Source: Allokutzneria sp. NRRL B-24872 (GTDB lineage Bacteria > Actinomycetota > Actinomycetes > Mycobacteriales > Pseudonocardiaceae). Taken from it: a DNA stretch of 64,000 nt. The notes beneath the pieces are model-generated. The model had not been told where the DNA came from and made no database searches. It saw only the letters and a program-made list of their open reading frames with translations. Shown here one piece after another: positions 19,029-27,291 of this stretch. The stretch is taken from contig NZ_MUMH01000103.1 in assembly GCF_002155965.1 (NCBI RefSeq), positions 31,099 through 95,098 of the forward strand, given 5' to 3'. Position 1 is the first letter of the stretch. The number at the start of each line of letters is the position of its first letter. The position numbers and the translations under genes were made by a program.

Positions 19029-20858
19029 GTGTGCGGCATTACCGGCTGGGTGGGCTTCGCGCGTGACCTGACCCGCGAACGGGCCACCCTGGAGGCCATG
19101 ACCGCCACGATGCGTGAGCGGGGACCGGACGACGGCGCCACCTGGTTGGCCCAGCACGCCGCGCTCGGCCACCGCAGGCTCGCGGTGATCGACATCGAGG
19201 GCGGCGCGCAGCCGATGGTCGCCGACACCCCTGACGGCCAGGTCGTGCTGACCTACAGCGGCGAGGTCTACAACTTCGTCGAGCTGCGCCAGGAGCTGCG
19301 TCGCAGGGGCCACGAGTTCCGCACCGCCAGCGACACCGAGGTGGTGCTGCGCTCCTACCTGGAGTGGGGCGACGCGCTGGTCGACCGGCTCAACGGCATG
19401 TACGCCTTCGCGATCTGGGACGCGCGCACCGAGCGGCTGCTGCTGGTCCGCGACCGCCTCGGCGTGAAGCCGCTGTACCTCTACCGCACCGCAGACGGCG
19501 TGCTCTTCGGCTCCGAGCCCAAGGCGATCCTGGCGAACCCGCTGGTCAAGCCCCGCATCGGCCTCAACGGGCTGCGGGAGCTCTTCGCGTACAGCAAGAC
19601 CGTCGGCGAGGCCGTCTGGGCGGGGATGCGCGAGCTCAAGCCGGGCAGGCTCGCCGTCATGGACCGCTCCGGCCTGCGCGAGCGGACCTACTGGCAGCTG
19701 GAGGCCAAGCCGCACGAGGACGACACCGAGACCACCTCGGAGCGCGTCCGCGAGCTGATGGACGACATCATGCGCCGCCAGCTCGTCTCGGACGTGCCGC
19801 AGTGCGTGCTGCTCTCCGGCGGCCTGGACTCCAGCGCGTTGACCGGGCTCGCCGCGCAGCACCTGTCCCCGCTGCGCACCTTCGCCGTGGACTTCGTCGG
19901 GCAGACCGACAACTTCACCGCCGACGTGCTCCAGGACAGCCCGGACGCGCCGTTCGTCAGGGACGTGGCCCAGCACGTCGGCACGGACCACACCGACATC
20001 GTGCTCGACCACTCCGAGCTGGCCGACCCGGAGGTGCGCAGGGCCGCGGTGGCCGCGCGCGACATCCCGATCGGCCTCGGCGACATGGACAACTCGCTCT
20101 ACCTGCTGTCCAAGGCCGTGCGGGAGCACTCGACGGTGGCGATCTCCGGCGAGTCGGCCGACGAGGTCTTCGGCGGCTACTGGTGGTTCCACGACCCGGG
20201 CGTGCAGCGCGGCAACCTGTACCCGTGGGTCTCCGGGCCGGGCGGGAAGCAGAGCGTGGGCAGGCCGCTGCTGCGCAAGGAGCTGAGCGACCAGCTCGAC
20301 ATCGGCACGTTCCTGCGCGACGGGTACGCGGCCGTGCGCGCGGAGTCACCGGTGCTGCACGGGGAGGACCCGCACGAACGGCGGATGCGGCGGATCTCCT
20401 ACGCGCACCTGACCCGGTTCCTGCCGTACATGCTCGACCGCAAGGACCGGATGAGCATGGCGGTCGGCCTGGAGGTCAGGGTGCCGTTCTGCGACCACCG
20501 CCTGGTCGAGTACGTGTTCAACGCGCCCTGGGCGATGAAGACCCACGACGGGCGGGAGAAGAGCCTGCTGCGCTCCGCCGTCGCCGACGTCATCCCCCGA
20601 TCGGTGGCGGAGCGGCGCAAGAGCCCCTACCCGTCCACCCAGGAACTCAAGTACGTGATGGCGCTTCAGGAACAGGTCGAAGAATTGTTGAACGATCGGA
20701 GTAATCCAACCTTCAACATTATTGACACCACCTGGGCACGTGAAATCGTTTCCAGAGAGCCTGGATCGCTCAATCGGGTGGACCGACTGTTCACAGAACG
20801 CCTGCTAGACATCGCTGCGTGGCTAGGTTCTCACCGACTTGAGCTACACCTAACTTGA
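19029..20858 (+). CDS. asnB: Asparagine synthetase (glutamine-hydrolysing)
   Basis: 609 residues. The GTG at 19029 is chosen because Cys2 (MCGITGWVGF) must become the N-terminal nucleophile and GAGGAGG precedes it; the frame is open 19 codons further upstream. Glutaminase domain residues 1-~190 (CGITGWVG, YSGEVYNF, SDTEVVLRSYLEWG); synthetase domain with the PP-loop LSGGLDSSALTG and later SGESADEVFGGY. It converts aspartate, glutamine and ATP to asparagine. Stand-alone, with no biosynthetic neighbours. The last ~60 codons (from about 20680) are clearly AT-richer than the rest. Confidence 0.93.
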   Translation: MCGITGWVGFARDLTRERATLEAMTATMRERGPDDGATWLAQHAALGHRRLAVIDIEGGAQPMVADTPDGQVVLTYSGEVYNFVELRQELRRRGHEFRTASDTEVVLRSYLEWGDALVDRLNGMYAFAIWDARTERLLLVRDRLGVKPLYLYRTADGVLFGSEPKAILANPLVKPRIGLNGLRELFAYSKTVGEAVWAGMRELKPGRLAVMDRSGLRERTYWQLEAKPHEDDTETTSERVRELMDDIMRRQLVSDVPQCVLLSGGLDSSALTGLAAQHLSPLRTFAVDFVGQTDNFTADVLQDSPDAPFVRDVAQHVGTDHTDIVLDHSELADPEVRRAAVAARDIPIGLGDMDNSLYLLSKAVREHSTVAISGESADEVFGGYWWFHDPGVQRGNLYPWVSGPGGKQSVGRPLLRKELSDQLDIGTFLRDGYAAVRAESPVLHGEDPHERRMRRISYAHLTRFLPYMLDRKDRMSMAVGLEVRVPFCDHRLVEYVFNAPWAMKTHDGREKSLLRSAVADVIPRSVAERRKSPYPSTQELKYVMALQEQVEELLNDRSNPTFNIIDTTWAREIVSREPGSLNRVDRLFTERLLDIAAWLGSHRLELHLT

Positions 20859-21162
20859 CTGCACCTCACCCAGAAGAGAAAGTTGTGAGCGGCTACAAAC
20901 GCGCACGGCGATCGGCCCTGGAGCGTTCGATGTCCTCCCCTGAACGGACGACACCCAAGTAGTAACCCGTTCAGGGGATCGGACAGTCACCCTCGGGTGA
21001 ACCAGAGCGATTTTTGTACTCCGGTCGGGCGCTTGAGGCCCCGATTGATGGACTTAGTCGTGACACGTTGGTAATGTCCTGATTATCCGGTGTTGTTGGT
21101 GAAGTTCTGCCTGGATGAAGCCGGGGCAATCACAGCGCGGTGACCCCTGGGGGAGGATTCGG
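20859..21162 (+). other. asnB downstream region with stem-loop
   Basis: About 300 bases of lower GC than the surroundings. An 11-base perfect inverted repeat, CCCCTGAACGG (20937-20947) and CCGTTCAGGGG (20967-20977), with a 19-base loop may end asnB transcription or be an operator for the next gene. TAATGT (21070-21075) is a possible -10 for the LysR-type gene. Confidence 0.45.
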
Positions 21163-21477
21163 ATGCACGAGCGGGAGTTTCGAGCGTTCGTCTCGATCGC
21201 GGACCTTGGTCGGATGGACCTGGCCGCAAAGTCCTTGGGTTATTCCCAGCCAGCGATCAGCTATCAGATCAAGTCCCTGGAGCAGTCTCTGGGTACCAAG
21301 CTCTTCACCCGCGATCCAGCGGGTGCGAGGTTGACCCGAGAGGGACAGATGATCTTGCCTTCGGTTCGAGCGGTGCTCATGCTGATCGACAGCATCAAGG
21401 AGCTGTCGGTCCGCAACAACGAGCCCGTGCCCACCACGAGTTTCGAGTGGGCGACGAGCCAGCTGCGCTCCAGCTGA
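21163..21477 (+). CDS. LysR-type DNA-binding domain protein without effector domain
   Basis: 104 residues. Residues 1-60 are a classic LysR winged helix-turn-helix (FRAFVSIADLGRMDLAAKSLGYSQPAISYQIKSLEQSLGTKLFTRD), followed by the linker helix (LTREGQMILPSVRAVLMLIDSIKELS); then it stops after SFEWATSQLRSS. LysR regulators are normally ~300 residues with a periplasmic-binding-protein-like sensor domain, which is absent here: no frame downstream continues it. The start ATG follows GGGGAGGATTCGG. A terminator hairpin follows directly, so it is an independent short gene rather than an assembly cut. Target unknown; asnB is the nearest candidate. Confidence 0.75.
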   Translation: MHEREFRAFVSIADLGRMDLAAKSLGYSQPAISYQIKSLEQSLGTKLFTRDPAGARLTREGQMILPSVRAVLMLIDSIKELSVRNNEPVPTTSFEWATSQLRSS

Positions 21478-21488
21478 GAAAAACCTTC

Positions 21489-21517
21489 CCCGTGACCGTT
21501 CGGCAGCAGGTCACGGG
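21489..21517 (+). terminator. Hairpin after the LysR-type gene
   Basis: CCCGTGACC (21489-21497) pairs perfectly with GGTCACGGG (21509-21517) across an 11-base loop, 12 bases after the stop codon. Confidence 0.55.
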
Positions 21518-21536
21518 CCGATGAGAACTACGTGGT

Positions 21537-21560
21537 GGGGCGGTCCTCCGGGACCGCCCC
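21537..21560. terminator. Bidirectional terminator between LysR-type gene and mutM
   Basis: GGGGCGGTCC (21537-21546), loop TCCG, GGACCGCCCC (21551-21560): a perfect 10-bp stem between two converging genes. Confidence 0.75.
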
Positions 21561-21581
21561 TCACGCTTGTCCGGGGTCGGC

Positions 21582-22427
21582 TCAGCGTGGGGCGCGCTGG
21601 CACTTCGGGCAGGAGAAGGACGACCTGTTCATGAAGGCCTCGCGGATGATCGCGGTGCCGCAGCGCCCGCACGGCCGGTCCTGCTGGCCGTAGGCCGCGA
21701 GCGAGCGGTCGAAGTAGCCGGACTGCCCGTTGACGTTGACGTAGAGCGCGTCGAACGAGGTCCCGCCCGCGACCAGCGCCTCCCGCATCACCTCGGTGGC
21801 CGCTTCCAGCAACTCCACGGCCTTCGGCCTGCTCAGCCCGTTGGCCGCGCGGGACCAGTGCAGCTTGGTCCGCCACAGCGCCTCGTCGGCGTAGATGTTG
21901 CCGATCCCGGAGACCACCGTTTGGTCCAGCAGCGCGCGCTTCACCTCGGTGCGGCGCGCGCGCAGCGCGGCCACTCCCAGGGCGAGGTCGAACTCGGGGT
22001 CCAGCGGATCGCGGCCGATGTGCGCGATCGGCACCGGCAGCCCGGCGACGACGTCGGTCAGCGCGAGGCCGCCGAAGGTGCGCTGGTCCACGAAGCGCAG
22101 CTCGGGGCCGTCGTCGGCGAAGCGCACGCGCACCCGCAGGTGCTTCTCGTCCGGGGTGCCCACGGGCTGGACCAGCATCTGGCCGCTCATCCCGAGGTGC
22201 GACACGATCGCCTCGGCGGCACCGTCCAGCTCGATCCAGAGGTACTTGCCCCGGCGGCACGCGGCGTCGAAGCGCCTGCCGCTGAGCCGGGTGGCGAAGT
22301 CGACCGGACCGGGCACGTGCCTGCGCACCGCACGAGGGTGCAGCACCTCGACCTCGGCGACTGTCCGCCCGGCGACGTGCCGTTGCAAACCGGCACGCAC
22401 GACCTCGACCTCGGGAAGTTCTGGCAC
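21582..22427 (-). CDS. mutM: Formamidopyrimidine-DNA glycosylase
   Basis: 281 residues. The start is the GTG at 22427, which gives M-P-E-L-P-E-V-E with catalytic Pro2; GGAGGAGG is correctly spaced for it, while the in-frame ATG two codons upstream sits on that ribosome site and would bury the proline. Other signatures are Lys in [20 protein letters not shown] and a C-terminal zinc finger [24 protein letters not shown]. It removes 8-oxoguanine and nicks the site. It follows rnc, as in most actinobacteria. Confidence 0.96.
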   Translation of the reverse strand: MPELPEVEVVRAGLQRHVAGRTVAEVEVLHPRAVRRHVPGPVDFATRLSGRRFDAACRRGKYLWIELDGAAEAIVSHLGMSGQMLVQPVGTPDEKHLRVRVRFADDGPELRFVDQRTFGGLALTDVVAGLPVPIAHIGRDPLDPEFDLALGVAALRARRTEVKRALLDQTVVSGIGNIYADEALWRTKLHWSRAANGLSRPKAVELLEAATEVMREALVAGGTSFDALYVNVNGQSGYFDRSLAAYGQQDRPCGRCGTAIIREAFMNRSSFSCPKCQRAPR

Positions 22428-22445
22428 GCCCATCCTCCTCCACGA

Positions 22446-23204
22446 TCAGGAGGCGGCGTCGTCCGCCTCACCCTCGGCGGCGAGCCGGACCTGTTCGGAG
22501 AGCACGCGCCAGGCGGCCTCAGCGGCCTTCTGCTCGGCTTCCTTCTTCGTGCGGCCGTCGCCGGTGCCCTGCGGGTTGCCACCGACGATGACGGTGGCGG
22601 TGAACTCCTTGCGGTGGTCCGGCCCCTCCTCGGACACCCGGTACTCCGGGACACCGAGCCCGGCGGCCGCGGTGAGCTCCTGGAGGCTGGTCTTCCAGTC
22701 CAGGCCGGCACCGCGCCGGGGCGCCTCCTCGAGCAGTCCGTCGAAGAGGCGGTGCACGAGGACGTGCGAGGTCTCGATGCCGTGCTCGAGGTACACCGCG
22801 CCGATCACCGCTTCCAGGCCGTCGGCCAGGATGCTCGGCTTGTCCCTGCCGCCGGTGAGCTCCTCGCCCTTGCCCAGCAGCAGGTGCGCGCCGAGCCCAC
22901 CCGGACCGAGGGTGCGCGCCACTCCGGCCAGCGCGTGCATGTTGACCACGCTGGCGCGCAGCTTGGCGAGCTGCCCCTCGGGAAGGTCCGGGTGCGCCCG
23001 GTACAGGTGATCGGTGATCACCACGCTGAGCACCGAGTCACCGAGGAACTCCAGCCTCTCGTTCGGCGGAAGACCGCCGTTCTCGTAGGCGTAGGACCGG
23101 TGCGTCAGTGCCAACGTGAGCAGCTCGATGCCGAGTCCGACACCGAGTGCTTCGAGCAGCGGAGCGCGATCAGGCGCGGGACCCCGCGACGGTCTGCTCC
23201 CCAC
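22446..23204 (-). CDS. rnc: Ribonuclease III
   Basis: 252 residues. The RNase III signature [15 protein letters not shown] lies near residues 48-62, the second acidic cluster is [13 protein letters not shown], and the double-stranded RNA-binding domain is at about 165-235 ([12 protein letters not shown] ... [18 protein letters not shown]). It processes rRNA precursors and structured mRNAs. The GTG start follows GGGGAGA. Adjacent to rpmF upstream and mutM downstream. Confidence 0.96.
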   Translation of the reverse strand: MGSRPSRGPAPDRAPLLEALGVGLGIELLTLALTHRSYAYENGGLPPNERLEFLGDSVLSVVITDHLYRAHPDLPEGQLAKLRASVVNMHALAGVARTLGPGGLGAHLLLGKGEELTGGRDKPSILADGLEAVIGAVYLEHGIETSHVLVHRLFDGLLEEAPRRGAGLDWKTSLQELTAAAGLGVPEYRVSEEGPDHRKEFTATVIVGGNPQGTGDGRTKKEAEQKAAEAAWRVLSEQVRLAAEGEADDAAS

Positions 23205-23225
23205 GATCTAGTCTCCCCGTCTGGT

Positions 23226-23408
23226 TCAGGCGGGGGTGACGACCTGGCGGCCGTCGTACTGACCACACTGCGGGCAGGCCACGTGCATCAGCTTGGGGGC
23301 GCGGCAGGCGCGGTTGGAACAGGTCGCCAGGTTCGGGGCGCTGGCCTTCCACTGGGAGCGGCGCGAGCGGGTGTTGGACCGCGACATCCTGCGCTTGGGG
23401 ACGGCCAC
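23226..23408 (-). CDS. rpmF: 50S ribosomal protein L32
   Basis: 60 residues beginning [20 protein letters not shown]. It has a zinc ribbon with two cysteine pairs (CSNRAC and CPQCG), so it is the zinc-binding form. Starts two bases after the DUF177 stop, the usual DUF177-rpmF-rnc order. Confidence 0.97.
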   Translation of the reverse strand: MAVPKRRMSRSNTRSRRSQWKASAPNLATCSNRACRAPKLMHVACPQCGQYDGRQVVTPA

Positions 23409-23410
23409 GA

Positions 23411-23998
23411 CTAGTTCTCCTCTGAGTTGTTTCCAGCCTCGCCGAACCGCCCTTGCAACGCGGCCCAGCGAGGGTCAATCTTCTCATGCCCGTGGTTCGG
23501 GCCGAGATCGGCCAGCTTCTCCCCGCACTCCACGCACAGACCCGGGCAGTCCGGGTCGCACAGCGGAGCGGCGGGCAGGGTCAGCACGATGGTGTCGCGG
23601 GCGACCGGCTCCAGGTCGAGCAGGTCGTCGACGAGCCTGCTGACCTCGTCCTCGTCGGTGCTGGCCTCGGTGGCGCTGTCCGGATAGGCGAACAGCTCGG
23701 TGACCCGGACCTCGACCTCACCGCTGAGCGGGTCGAGGCAGCGGGAGCACTCCCCCACCGTCGGCCCGGAGACGGTACCGGTGACCAGGACGCCCTCGAC
23801 CACGGACTCCAGCAGCACGTCGAACTCGACCTCGGCGCCCTTGGGGATACCGAGGACCTCGACCATGCCGAAGTCGCTGGTGGCCTCGAAGGTCCGCTGG
23901 TAACCACGGCTGCTGCCGGGCCGCCGTCCCAGGTCCCGGGTGTCGATGATCCAGGGGCCGGTCGGCGTACGGTGCGTGGTCTTGCTGCGCTCAGACAT
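23411..23998 (-). CDS. YceD/DUF177 family protein
   Basis: 195 residues. The family features are the central [43 protein letters not shown] and a C-terminal zinc-like cluster [13 protein letters not shown] ... [11 protein letters not shown]177 proteins are linked to 23S rRNA/ribosome assembly in other bacteria and plants, and are nearly always encoded before rpmF. The ATG at 23998 is chosen from conserved length; the frame is open further upstream without support. Confidence 0.93.
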   Translation of the reverse strand: MSERSKTTHRTPTGPWIIDTRDLGRRPGSSRGYQRTFEATSDFGMVEVLGIPKGAEVEFDVLLESVVEGVLVTGTVSGPTVGECSRCLDPLSGEVEVRVTELFAYPDSATEASTDEDEVSRLVDDLLDLEPVARDTIVLTLPAAPLCDPDCPGLCVECGEKLADLGPNHGHEKIDPRWAALQGRFGEAGNNSEEN

Positions 23999-24096
23999 GT
24001 GTGTGGTGTGTGCGGCCGTGGTCGGTTGGCGGCCAACTCGGCAAGGGTACGGGACGCCACCTCGGAGAACGAAATCCGTTCCCCTCGCCGACCGGC

Positions 24097-24864
24097 TCAG
24101 TACGCGCCGCGGGGGCGGGCGGAGCGAGGACCGACCGGTTCCTCGTCCTGGTAGTCGAAGACGGTGTCGTGGCTGTGGCTCGGACCGCCGCGACCGCGCA
24201 GCTGGGCACGGCCCTTGCCGACCGTGCGCAGGGTGCGGCCGAGCAGGTCCTCGAACTCGCCGAGCTTGCTGTCCACGTAGGCGTCGCACTCCGAGCGCAG
24301 CCGCCCGGCTTCCTGGTTCGCGGCGTCGACCACCCGGGCCGACTCGCCGTGCGCGGCGCGCACCACCTCGGTCTGGTCGACCATGCGCGCCTGCTCGGCG
24401 CGGCCCTCGTCGACGGAGCGCTCGTAGGAGGCGCGGCCGGCCTGGATCATCCGCTCCGCCTCGGACTCCGCCCTGCCGACGGCGTCCTCGTACTCGTGCC
24501 GGGCCGCCGCGGCGATCCGCTCGGCCTCGGCCTCGGCGTCGGCGACCATGCGCTCGGACCGCGCCCTGGCCTCGGCGAGCAGACGGTCGGCCTCCTCGCG
24601 GGCCTCGGTGACCGTCTGCTCCGCCTCGGCGCGGGAACTGCTGATGCTGTGCTCTGCCTGCTGCGCGGCCTTGTTGACGACCTCGTCGCGGTGGTCGAGC
24701 ACGTCCTGGGCGTCGTCGAGCTCGCCCGGGATCGCGTCCCGGATCTCGTCGAGCAGTTCCAGGACGTCACCTCGCGGCACCACGCACCCGGAGGTCATGG
24801 GAACGCCGCGCGCCTCCTCGACGATCGTGACGAGCTCGTCGAGCGCCTCGAAGACCCGGTACAC
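24097..24864 (-). CDS. sepIVA: DivIVA-like septation protein SepIVA
   Basis: 255 residues. It starts MYRVFEALDELVTIVEEARGVPMTSGCVVPRGDVLELLDEIRDAIP, then a long coiled coil (about residues 60-210) rich in Ala, Glu and Arg (AEAEQTVTEAREEADRLLAEAR), and ends in a basic/glycine tail. This matches mycobacterial SepIVA, which acts in septation and polar growth as a DivIVA-domain relative. Stand-alone between DUF177 and the RNase gene, close to coaD as in relatives. Confidence 0.88.
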   Translation of the reverse strand: MYRVFEALDELVTIVEEARGVPMTSGCVVPRGDVLELLDEIRDAIPGELDDAQDVLDHRDEVVNKAAQQAEHSISSSRAEAEQTVTEAREEADRLLAEARARSERMVADAEAEAERIAAAARHEYEDAVGRAESEAERMIQAGRASYERSVDEGRAEQARMVDQTEVVRAAHGESARVVDAANQEAGRLRSECDAYVDSKLGEFEDLLGRTLRTVGKGRAQLRGRGGPSHSHDTVFDYQDEEPVGPRSARPRGAY

Positions 24865-24960
24865 GTGCCACCCCTCGCCCCGCAGTCGACTGTCCAGGTT
24901 CCAGTCTGCCGTGTCGGTGCGTTGGACGGCGGGATCTCACCACGCGTGTCAGGCAGTGAT

Positions 24961-25386
24961 TCAGGCGTTGACGTTGACGAGCACGAAGCTCTTGTAGTGA
25001 TCGGCGGTGTAGAAGAACTCCGACGCGGAGCCGGTCACGATCCGCTTGGCACCGCGGTGGCCGATGCCGGGCGTCTTGACGGTGAACTCCTTGTAGTAGT
25101 CGGCGGCGCACTTCGGCAGCAGGTTCTCGCGGTTGCCGAAGGTGGTCCCGTCCTGCGGGTACGGGTACGGACCGCCCTTCTTGATGAGGTTGACCGTGTC
25201 GGTCGCCTCGCGGGGCAGCTCCGAGAGGTTCTTCTTGGTGTAGGAGGCGGTGTCACCACAGGCCGGTTGGGCCGCGGCGCTGAGCGCTGAGGGGGCGGCG
25301 GAAGCGACGGCCGGGATCAGGGCACCCACTGCCACCAGGACGGCCGCGAGCAGGGTCTGCGCAACGCGTGCTGTGATCGGCTTCAT
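24961..25386 (-). CDS. Secreted guanyl-specific ribonuclease (RNase Sa/N1 type)
   Basis: 141 residues with a signal peptide (LLAAVLVAVGALIPAVASA, cleavage after ASA). The mature domain, about 100 residues, matches microbial guanyl-specific RNases: GPYPYPQDGTTFGNRENLLP (guanine recognition), YYKEFTV with the catalytic Glu, RGAKRIVTG with Arg, and YTADHYKSF with the catalytic His. Two cysteines can form the conserved disulphide (CGDTAS and PKCAA). Extracellular RNases of this type are toxic inside cells and usually have a barstar-type inhibitor; none is adjacent. Confidence 0.92.
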   Translation of the reverse strand: MKPITARVAQTLLAAVLVAVGALIPAVASAAPSALSAAAQPACGDTASYTKKNLSELPREATDTVNLIKKGGPYPYPQDGTTFGNRENLLPKCAADYYKEFTVKTPGIGHRGAKRIVTGSASEFFYTADHYKSFVLVNVNA

Positions 25387-25459
25387 GGTTCGGGAACGTA
25401 ACTACGGCGCATGATCGTCCACAGGCGTTGATATGAACTTTCGAAGGCGGGAGAACGAC

Positions 25460-25915
25460 GTGCAGACGGAAGTAGGGACTTTTCGCCGGGCGGTTTCAAC
25501 CGACGTGGACGCGATCGTGGGCATGCTCGCCGACGATTCCCTCGGTGCCACGCGGGAGAACCCCGGCGACCCGGTCTACCAGCGCGCGTTCGCCGCGATC
25601 GACGCCGATCCGAACCAGCTCCTGGCGGTGGCGGAGAAAGCGGGCGAGGTGATCGCGACGATGCAGCTGAGCTTCATTCCCGGCCTGTCCCGCAAGGGAA
25701 TTTCCCGCTGTCAGATCGAGGCCGTTCGGGTGCGGGTCGACCAGCGGGGTTCGGGTCTCGGCGAAGCGATGATCCGCTGGGCGATCGAGCGCGCGCGGGA
25801 ACGGGAGTGCGCTCTGGTGCAGCTGACCACCGACGCGACGCGGGACGGCGCGCGCCGGTTCTACGAACGGCTCGGCTTCGCGCCGAGCCACGTCGGCATG
25901 AAGCTCGCGCTCTAG
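25460..25915 (+). CDS. GNAT family N-acetyltransferase
   Basis: 151 residues. Acetyl-CoA binding motif A is [27 protein letters not shown], with a C-terminal [19 protein letters not shown]. The substrate is unknown. I use the GTG at 25460 because GGGAG lies seven bases before it; an in-frame ATG at 25433 has no ribosome site. Convergent with coaD; their stops overlap by four bases. Confidence 0.88.
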   Translation: MQTEVGTFRRAVSTDVDAIVGMLADDSLGATRENPGDPVYQRAFAAIDADPNQLLAVAEKAGEVIATMQLSFIPGLSRKGISRCQIEAVRVRVDQRGSGLGEAMIRWAIERARERECALVQLTTDATRDGARRFYERLGFAPSHVGMKLAL

Positions 25916-26394
25916 CGGGTCTCGGCCAAGCGGTCGGCGAGGCGCTGGTCGACCGCGGGCGGCAGCAGGTGCGAGACGTCGCCGCCGTAGGTGGCCACGT
26001 CCTTGACCAGCGAGCTGGACAGGAAGCTGTAGACCGGGTTGGTGGCGATGAACATCGTGTCGATGCCGGAGAGGCGCTGGTTCATCTGCGCCATCTGCAG
26101 CTCGTACTCGAAGTCGCTGACCGCGCGCAGGCCCTTGACGATCGCCTGGACCTCGTTGGCCTTGCAGTAGTCCACCAGCAGGCCGTACCAGGAGTCGATG
26201 CGCACGTTGGGCAGGTGCGGCGTGACGTCGCGGAGCATCTCCATGCGCTCCTCGACGGTGAACAGGCTGCGCTTGCTCTTGTTGATCATCACAGCGACGA
26301 CGACCTCGTCGAACAGACCGGCCGCCCGCTCGATGATGTCCAAGTGCCCGTTGGTCACTGGGTCATAGGAGCCGGGGTAAACGGCACGCCTCAT
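25912..26394 (-). CDS. coaD: Phosphopantetheine adenylyltransferase
   Basis: 160 residues. Nucleotidyltransferase motif [17 protein letters not shown] with the TxGH-type signature, and [20 protein letters not shown] near the C-terminus. It makes dephospho-CoA from phosphopantetheine and ATP. Divergent from rsmD (116 bases apart), as is usual in actinobacteria. Confidence 0.97.
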   Translation of the reverse strand: MRRAVYPGSYDPVTNGHLDIIERAAGLFDEVVVAVMINKSKRSLFTVEERMEMLRDVTPHLPNVRIDSWYGLLVDYCKANEVQAIVKGLRAVSDFEYELQMAQMNQRLSGIDTMFIATNPVYSFLSSSLVKDVATYGGDVSHLLPPAVDQRLADRLAETR

Positions 26395-26510
26395 GGGCGG
26401 GACCGTAACAGCATTCAGGTATGGCGCCACAGCTCGGTCGCGGCGAGTGGGAAGTGTCACCCGGCATCACCGGCCGAACGGAGCACCGGTGCCGGTGGGA
26501 GTATTGCCAG

Positions 26511-27065
26511 GTGACGCGAATCGTTGCCGGGACCGCTGGCGGACGCCGGCTCGCGGTGCCGCCCAAGGGGACACGACCGACCTCGGACCGGGTGCGGGAA
26601 GCGCTCTTCAGCGCGCTCGAAACCCTGGTGGAGCTGGACGGCGCGCGGGTGCTCGACATCTACGCGGGTTCGGGCGCGCTCGGTTTCGAGTCCCTGTCCC
26701 GTGGAGCGGTGGCCGCGACCTTCGTGGAGTCCGACCGGCGCGCGGGCGAAGTGCTCCGCCGCAACGCCGCCGACCTCGCACTGCCGGGCGCCGACGTGCG
26801 GACCGGCTCGGCCGACACGGTGCTGTCGACGGGTGCTGTCCGTCCGTACGACGTCGTCTTCGCCGACCCGCCCTACGACCTGAGCAACGAGGCGCTGCAC
26901 CGCACGCTCACCGTGCTCGTCGAGTCGGGGTGGACCGAGCCCGGCACCGTCGTCGTGGTGGAGCGCGCCGTGCGGACCGGCGACCCCGCGTGGCCCTCGC
27001 CGCTGGTCCCCCTGCGCACGCGCCGCTACGGCGACACCGCCCTCCACTGGGCCGAACACGCCTGA
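26511..27065 (+). CDS. rsmD: 16S rRNA (guanine966-N2)-methyltransferase RsmD
   Basis: 184 residues starting TRIVAGTAGGRRLAVP. SAM-binding VLDIYAGSGALGFESLSRG and the catalytic DPPY motif in VVFADPPYDL. It methylates G966 of 16S rRNA. The GTG at 26511 is chosen because it matches the family N-terminus; the open frame begins 30 codons earlier. The repeat array starts 31 bases after its stop. Confidence 0.95.
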   Translation: MTRIVAGTAGGRRLAVPPKGTRPTSDRVREALFSALETLVELDGARVLDIYAGSGALGFESLSRGAVAATFVESDRRAGEVLRRNAADLALPGADVRTGSADTVLSTGAVRPYDVVFADPPYDLSNEALHRTLTVLVESGWTEPGTVVVVERAVRTGDPAWPSPLVPLRTRRYGDTALHWAEHA

Positions 27066-27096
27066 CCCCGCTCGCCGCCAATGCCGCGTTTGTTCC

Positions 27097-27190
27097 GTTG
27101 AACGGACTGAACGAGTCATTCAGGTGGTTGGGCGGGCTGAACGAGTCATTCAGGTGGTTGAACGCACTCAATGACTCATTCAGTCCGTTG
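27097..27190. repeat. 30-bp tandem repeat with palindromic core
   Basis: Three 30-bp units (27097-27126, 27127-27156, 27157-27186), each starting GTTG, followed by the first bases of a fourth. Units 1 and 2 share CTGAACGAGTCATTCAG followed by GTG; unit 3 has CTCAATGACTCATTCAG. The core approximates the palindrome CTGAATGASTCATTCAG. Because 30 is a multiple of three, both strands stay open and would read LNESF/LNDSF repeats, but no start or ribosome site suggests translation. Located between rsmD and an MFS gene. Confidence 0.85.
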
Positions 27191-27291
27191 AGCGCGGTAG
27201 GGGTGTCCACTGTGGAGGGTGGTGGGCGTTGTTGCGAGGGATGGGCAGTTGCACTGTCGTCGCAACGGGTTTCGCGACGTATGTTGCGGCT

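Noticed and set aside
27097..27190. CRISPR-like array
   Set aside because: Units are directly adjacent with no spacers, and no cas genes are nearby.
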